Assembly: GCA_013360915.1 (NCBI GenBank)
Contig: JABWAT010000023.1
Coordinates: forward strand, 1-36,252
Origin: Bacteroidota bacterium
GTDB lineage: Bacteria > Bacteroidota > JABWAT01
Direction of reading: 5' to 3'
Length of the DNA: 36,252 nucleotides
Part shown: one piece after another, positions 35,101 through 36,252 of the stretch
Layout of the letters: every line of letters starts with the position of its first letter
Numbering within the stretch: position 1 is the first letter of the stretch
Made by a program: the position numbers and the translations under genes
Notes under the pieces: generated by a model
The model's input: only the letters and a program-made list of their open reading frames with translations
The model's database searches: none
Told to the model about the DNA's origin: nothing

Positions 35101-35877
35101 ATGAAAATAATGGAACAATCGGGGTTTGTTACTGAAATATTTGCACAACTATTTTGGAAGAGTTCATTCTTTGAAGTTCTTGCGTTTTTATTATTATTGT
35201 CAATTGGAGCATTTTTATTTTTCAAGAAGAAAAGAAAGTTTGTGGTATTTATTGCTGTTACTTTAATTATTTTATCATTAGATATAATTCATACCGGGAT
35301 ATCTGTCTGGAAAGCAAGTATAATTCTACTAGATAGAAATGATTCAAATATTTCATTTTATCCTTCAATTTATCGTGATAAAATTATTCGGGAGGAGAAT
35401 TATAGTATAGATACAGTTTATTCATATTATCTAAATCTTTACGGTATTGGCCCCAAAGAAAGTATGTCTTTTATTCGTAATGTAAGCTTCATTAATAAAT
35501 TTACTAGCACATACTTAATTTCCTTTCGTGTTGAGAAGACCCCCGTCCGTTTGAGACAATATTATTATATAAAGCAAAAACAATATCCGTATTATTTGAG
35601 ATATACTGATACTGATTTGGTAATGGCTACTTTTAAAGATAGGCGTTTAGAATTCAAGATTTATACAAATAATTTGTATTCACAAGAGGTTTATCTTCAA
35701 GCAATCTCTCATTTAAAAAGTTGGGTGAACAACGCGGATATTTTGGATATTTCAATTGTAATGGAAAAATATTCTGCTGCACCAGTTGTTAATGCTCAAG
35801 TCGGAGTACTTTTAAATGATGATAACGCTTTGCGTGATTTAACTGTAAACACATTGGTTCGTCTTGGAGAAAAGTGA
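35101..35877 (+). CDS. Cassette 6: two-helix membrane protein of unknown family (intact paralogue of cassette 5)
   Basis: The 258-residue protein starts at ATG 35101, directly after the attC R' box; a second ATG at 35110 is also possible. It has two transmembrane helices, FFEVLAFLLLLSIGAFLFF and FVVFIAVTLIILSLDIIHTG, within the first 70 residues, then a soluble, charged part of about 185 residues. This contains YYLNLYGIGPKESM, KTPVRLRQYYYIKQ, LKSWVNNADI and the C-terminal APVVNAQVG and TLVRLGEK segments. These are the parts conserved with cassette 5, so they probably mark the functional core. I recognise no known domain. There is no lipobox, and the protein is probably in the inner membrane. 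Confidence 0.8.
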   Translation: MKIMEQSGFVTEIFAQLFWKSSFFEVLAFLLLLSIGAFLFFKKKRKFVVFIAVTLIILSLDIIHTGISVWKASIILLDRNDSNISFYPSIYRDKIIREENYSIDTVYSYYLNLYGIGPKESMSFIRNVSFINKFTSTYLISFRVEKTPVRLRQYYYIKQKQYPYYLRYTDTDLVMATFKDRRLEFKIYTNNLYSQEVYLQAISHLKSWVNNADILDISIVMEKYSAAPVVNAQVGVLLNDDNALRDLTVNTLVRLGEK

Positions 35878-35882
35878 TTCAT

Positions 35883-36026
35883 TTCTAACTATCGTTTCAC
35901 GCGGACGCTGCCATCTGTGCCTTCGGCTGGTCCGGTTGGGAAGGTAGGTTGGTATGTGAGGGTTTAAAGTTAGTGGTTTCGGGAAAACGCGGTTGCAGGC
36001 AGCGCCGCTTAAACTAAGTGTTAGGA
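35883..36026 (+). repeat. attC site 6 (144-bp family)
   Basis: R'' TTCTAAC (35883-35889) is exactly complementary to the first bases TTAGAA of its cassette. R' is GTTAGGA (36020-36026). L'' GCGGACGCTGCC and L' GGCAGCGCCGC are identical to attC 5. Confidence 0.93.
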
Positions 36027-36033
36027 AATTAAA

Positions 36034-36252
36034 GTGTCAGTACCAGACTATCAGTCTTTAATGTTGCCACTGCTCCAACTCTTGGGTGATGGTAAAGAGT
36101 ATAAGTTCCGCGAACTTTGTGATTCTCTTGCTGTTAAGCTCGGTATAAGTGAATCTGAAAGGAAGGAAATGCTTCCAAGTGGTGCTCAGACCATCTTCGA
36201 TAACAGGACTGCCTGGGCTAAAACTTACATGAAGAAGGCAGGACTTTTAGAC
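36034..36252 (+). CDS. Cassette 7: N-terminal winged-helix domain of an Mrr-type restriction protein (partial)
   Basis: The gene starts at GTG 36034, 13 bases into the cassette, and runs off the window after 73 codons. The visible part reads VPDYQSLMLPLLQLLGDGKE, then REL...ESERKEMLPSGAQTIFDNR and AWAKTYMKKAGLLD. This is the N-terminal DNA-binding domain of Mrr-type restriction endonucleases (Mrr_N), including the LPSG and FDNRxxWAxTYLxKAG signatures. In complete members a PD-(D/E)XK nuclease domain follows and cuts modified DNA. Whether that domain is present here lies beyond the window. The GTG start is chosen because the family begins a few residues before PDYQ; the next ATG at 36061 would cut the domain. 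Confidence 0.88.
   Translation, partial: MSVPDYQSLMLPLLQLLGDGKEYKFRELCDSLAVKLGISESERKEMLPSGAQTIFDNRTAWAKTYMKKAGLLD

Larger units (their letters stand above)
30045..36252. mobile_element. Chromosomal integron: intI, attI and a seven-cassette array (right end beyond window)
   Basis: An IntI-type tyrosine recombinase on the minus strand is followed by an attI core at 31184 and six attC sites at 31721, 32702, 33458, 34041, 34957 and 35883. Together they delimit cassettes at 31185-31869, 31870-32850, 32851-33606, 33607-34156, 34157-35094, 35095-36020 and 36021 onward. All cassette genes lie on the plus strand, opposite to intI, the canonical layout. Cassette DNA is visibly AT-rich against the GC-richer flanking genes. 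The high similarity among most attC sites is typical of sedentary chromosomal arrays and not of mobile class 1 integrons. The array continues past the window. Confidence 0.95.

Noticed and set aside
31721-36026. Regularly spaced similar repeats that might be a CRISPR array
   Set aside because: The repeats are 120-155 bp, spaced by whole genes, have R and L box symmetry and follow an IntI gene; they are attC sites.

Overview
The window reads as a chromosomal segment of a Gram-negative member of the Bacteroidota/Chlorobiota (FCB) lineage. The clues are a C-terminal tail of type IX secretion sorting type at the left edge, lipoprotein signal peptides, a propeller-type sensor histidine kinase, a DUF3109 protein and a MarR/YceI/CDGSH cluster. 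The taxonomic placement is inference; no rRNA or ribosomal protein gene is present.

Bases 1-7900 run mostly on the minus strand: a secreted protein of unknown function, a membrane-anchored glutamate-synthase-domain protein, a TPR protein ending in a four-cysteine motif, and a compact operon (yceI, CDGSH protein, marR, LigB-type dioxygenase) whose promoter is overlapped by two near-identical 12-bp palindromes. queF follows. Two blocks of a roughly 115-bp palindromic repeat lie between the first genes. Bases 8065-19938 are a plus-strand housekeeping stretch: pyruvate dehydrogenase E1 and E2, a large sensor histidine kinase, then a tight DUF3109-rpoN-hslV-hslU run. A small antitoxin gene and a ParE/RelE-like toxin broken by one in-frame TAA follow. 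Bases 20519-29880 carry an adaptor plus two MacB-like permeases without an ATPase, an S9 peptidase, a YihY/BrkB membrane protein, recO and an HtrA/DegP protease closed by a strong terminator.

The most interesting part is 30045-36252, a chromosomal integron. An intact IntI-type integrase (minus strand, with the IntI-specific insertion) faces away from an array of AT-rich gene cassettes, all on the plus strand. I can place an attI crossover core, six attC sites and seven cassettes, the last cut by the window end. The attC sites fall into a 155-bp family (three copies), a 144-bp family (two copies) and one divergent 122-bp site. They show R''/R' complementarity, L''/L' complementarity and a single unpaired A in L''. 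For cassettes 1, 2, 3 and 6 the first six bases are exactly complementary to the cassette's own R'' box, as expected for units that have been circular. The cargo is three unrelated small lipoproteins, an unknown cytosolic-looking protein, two paralogous two-helix membrane proteins (one interrupted by a TAA codon), and the start of an Mrr-type restriction protein. The array therefore carries at least one probable anti-phage gene and several families I do not recognise.
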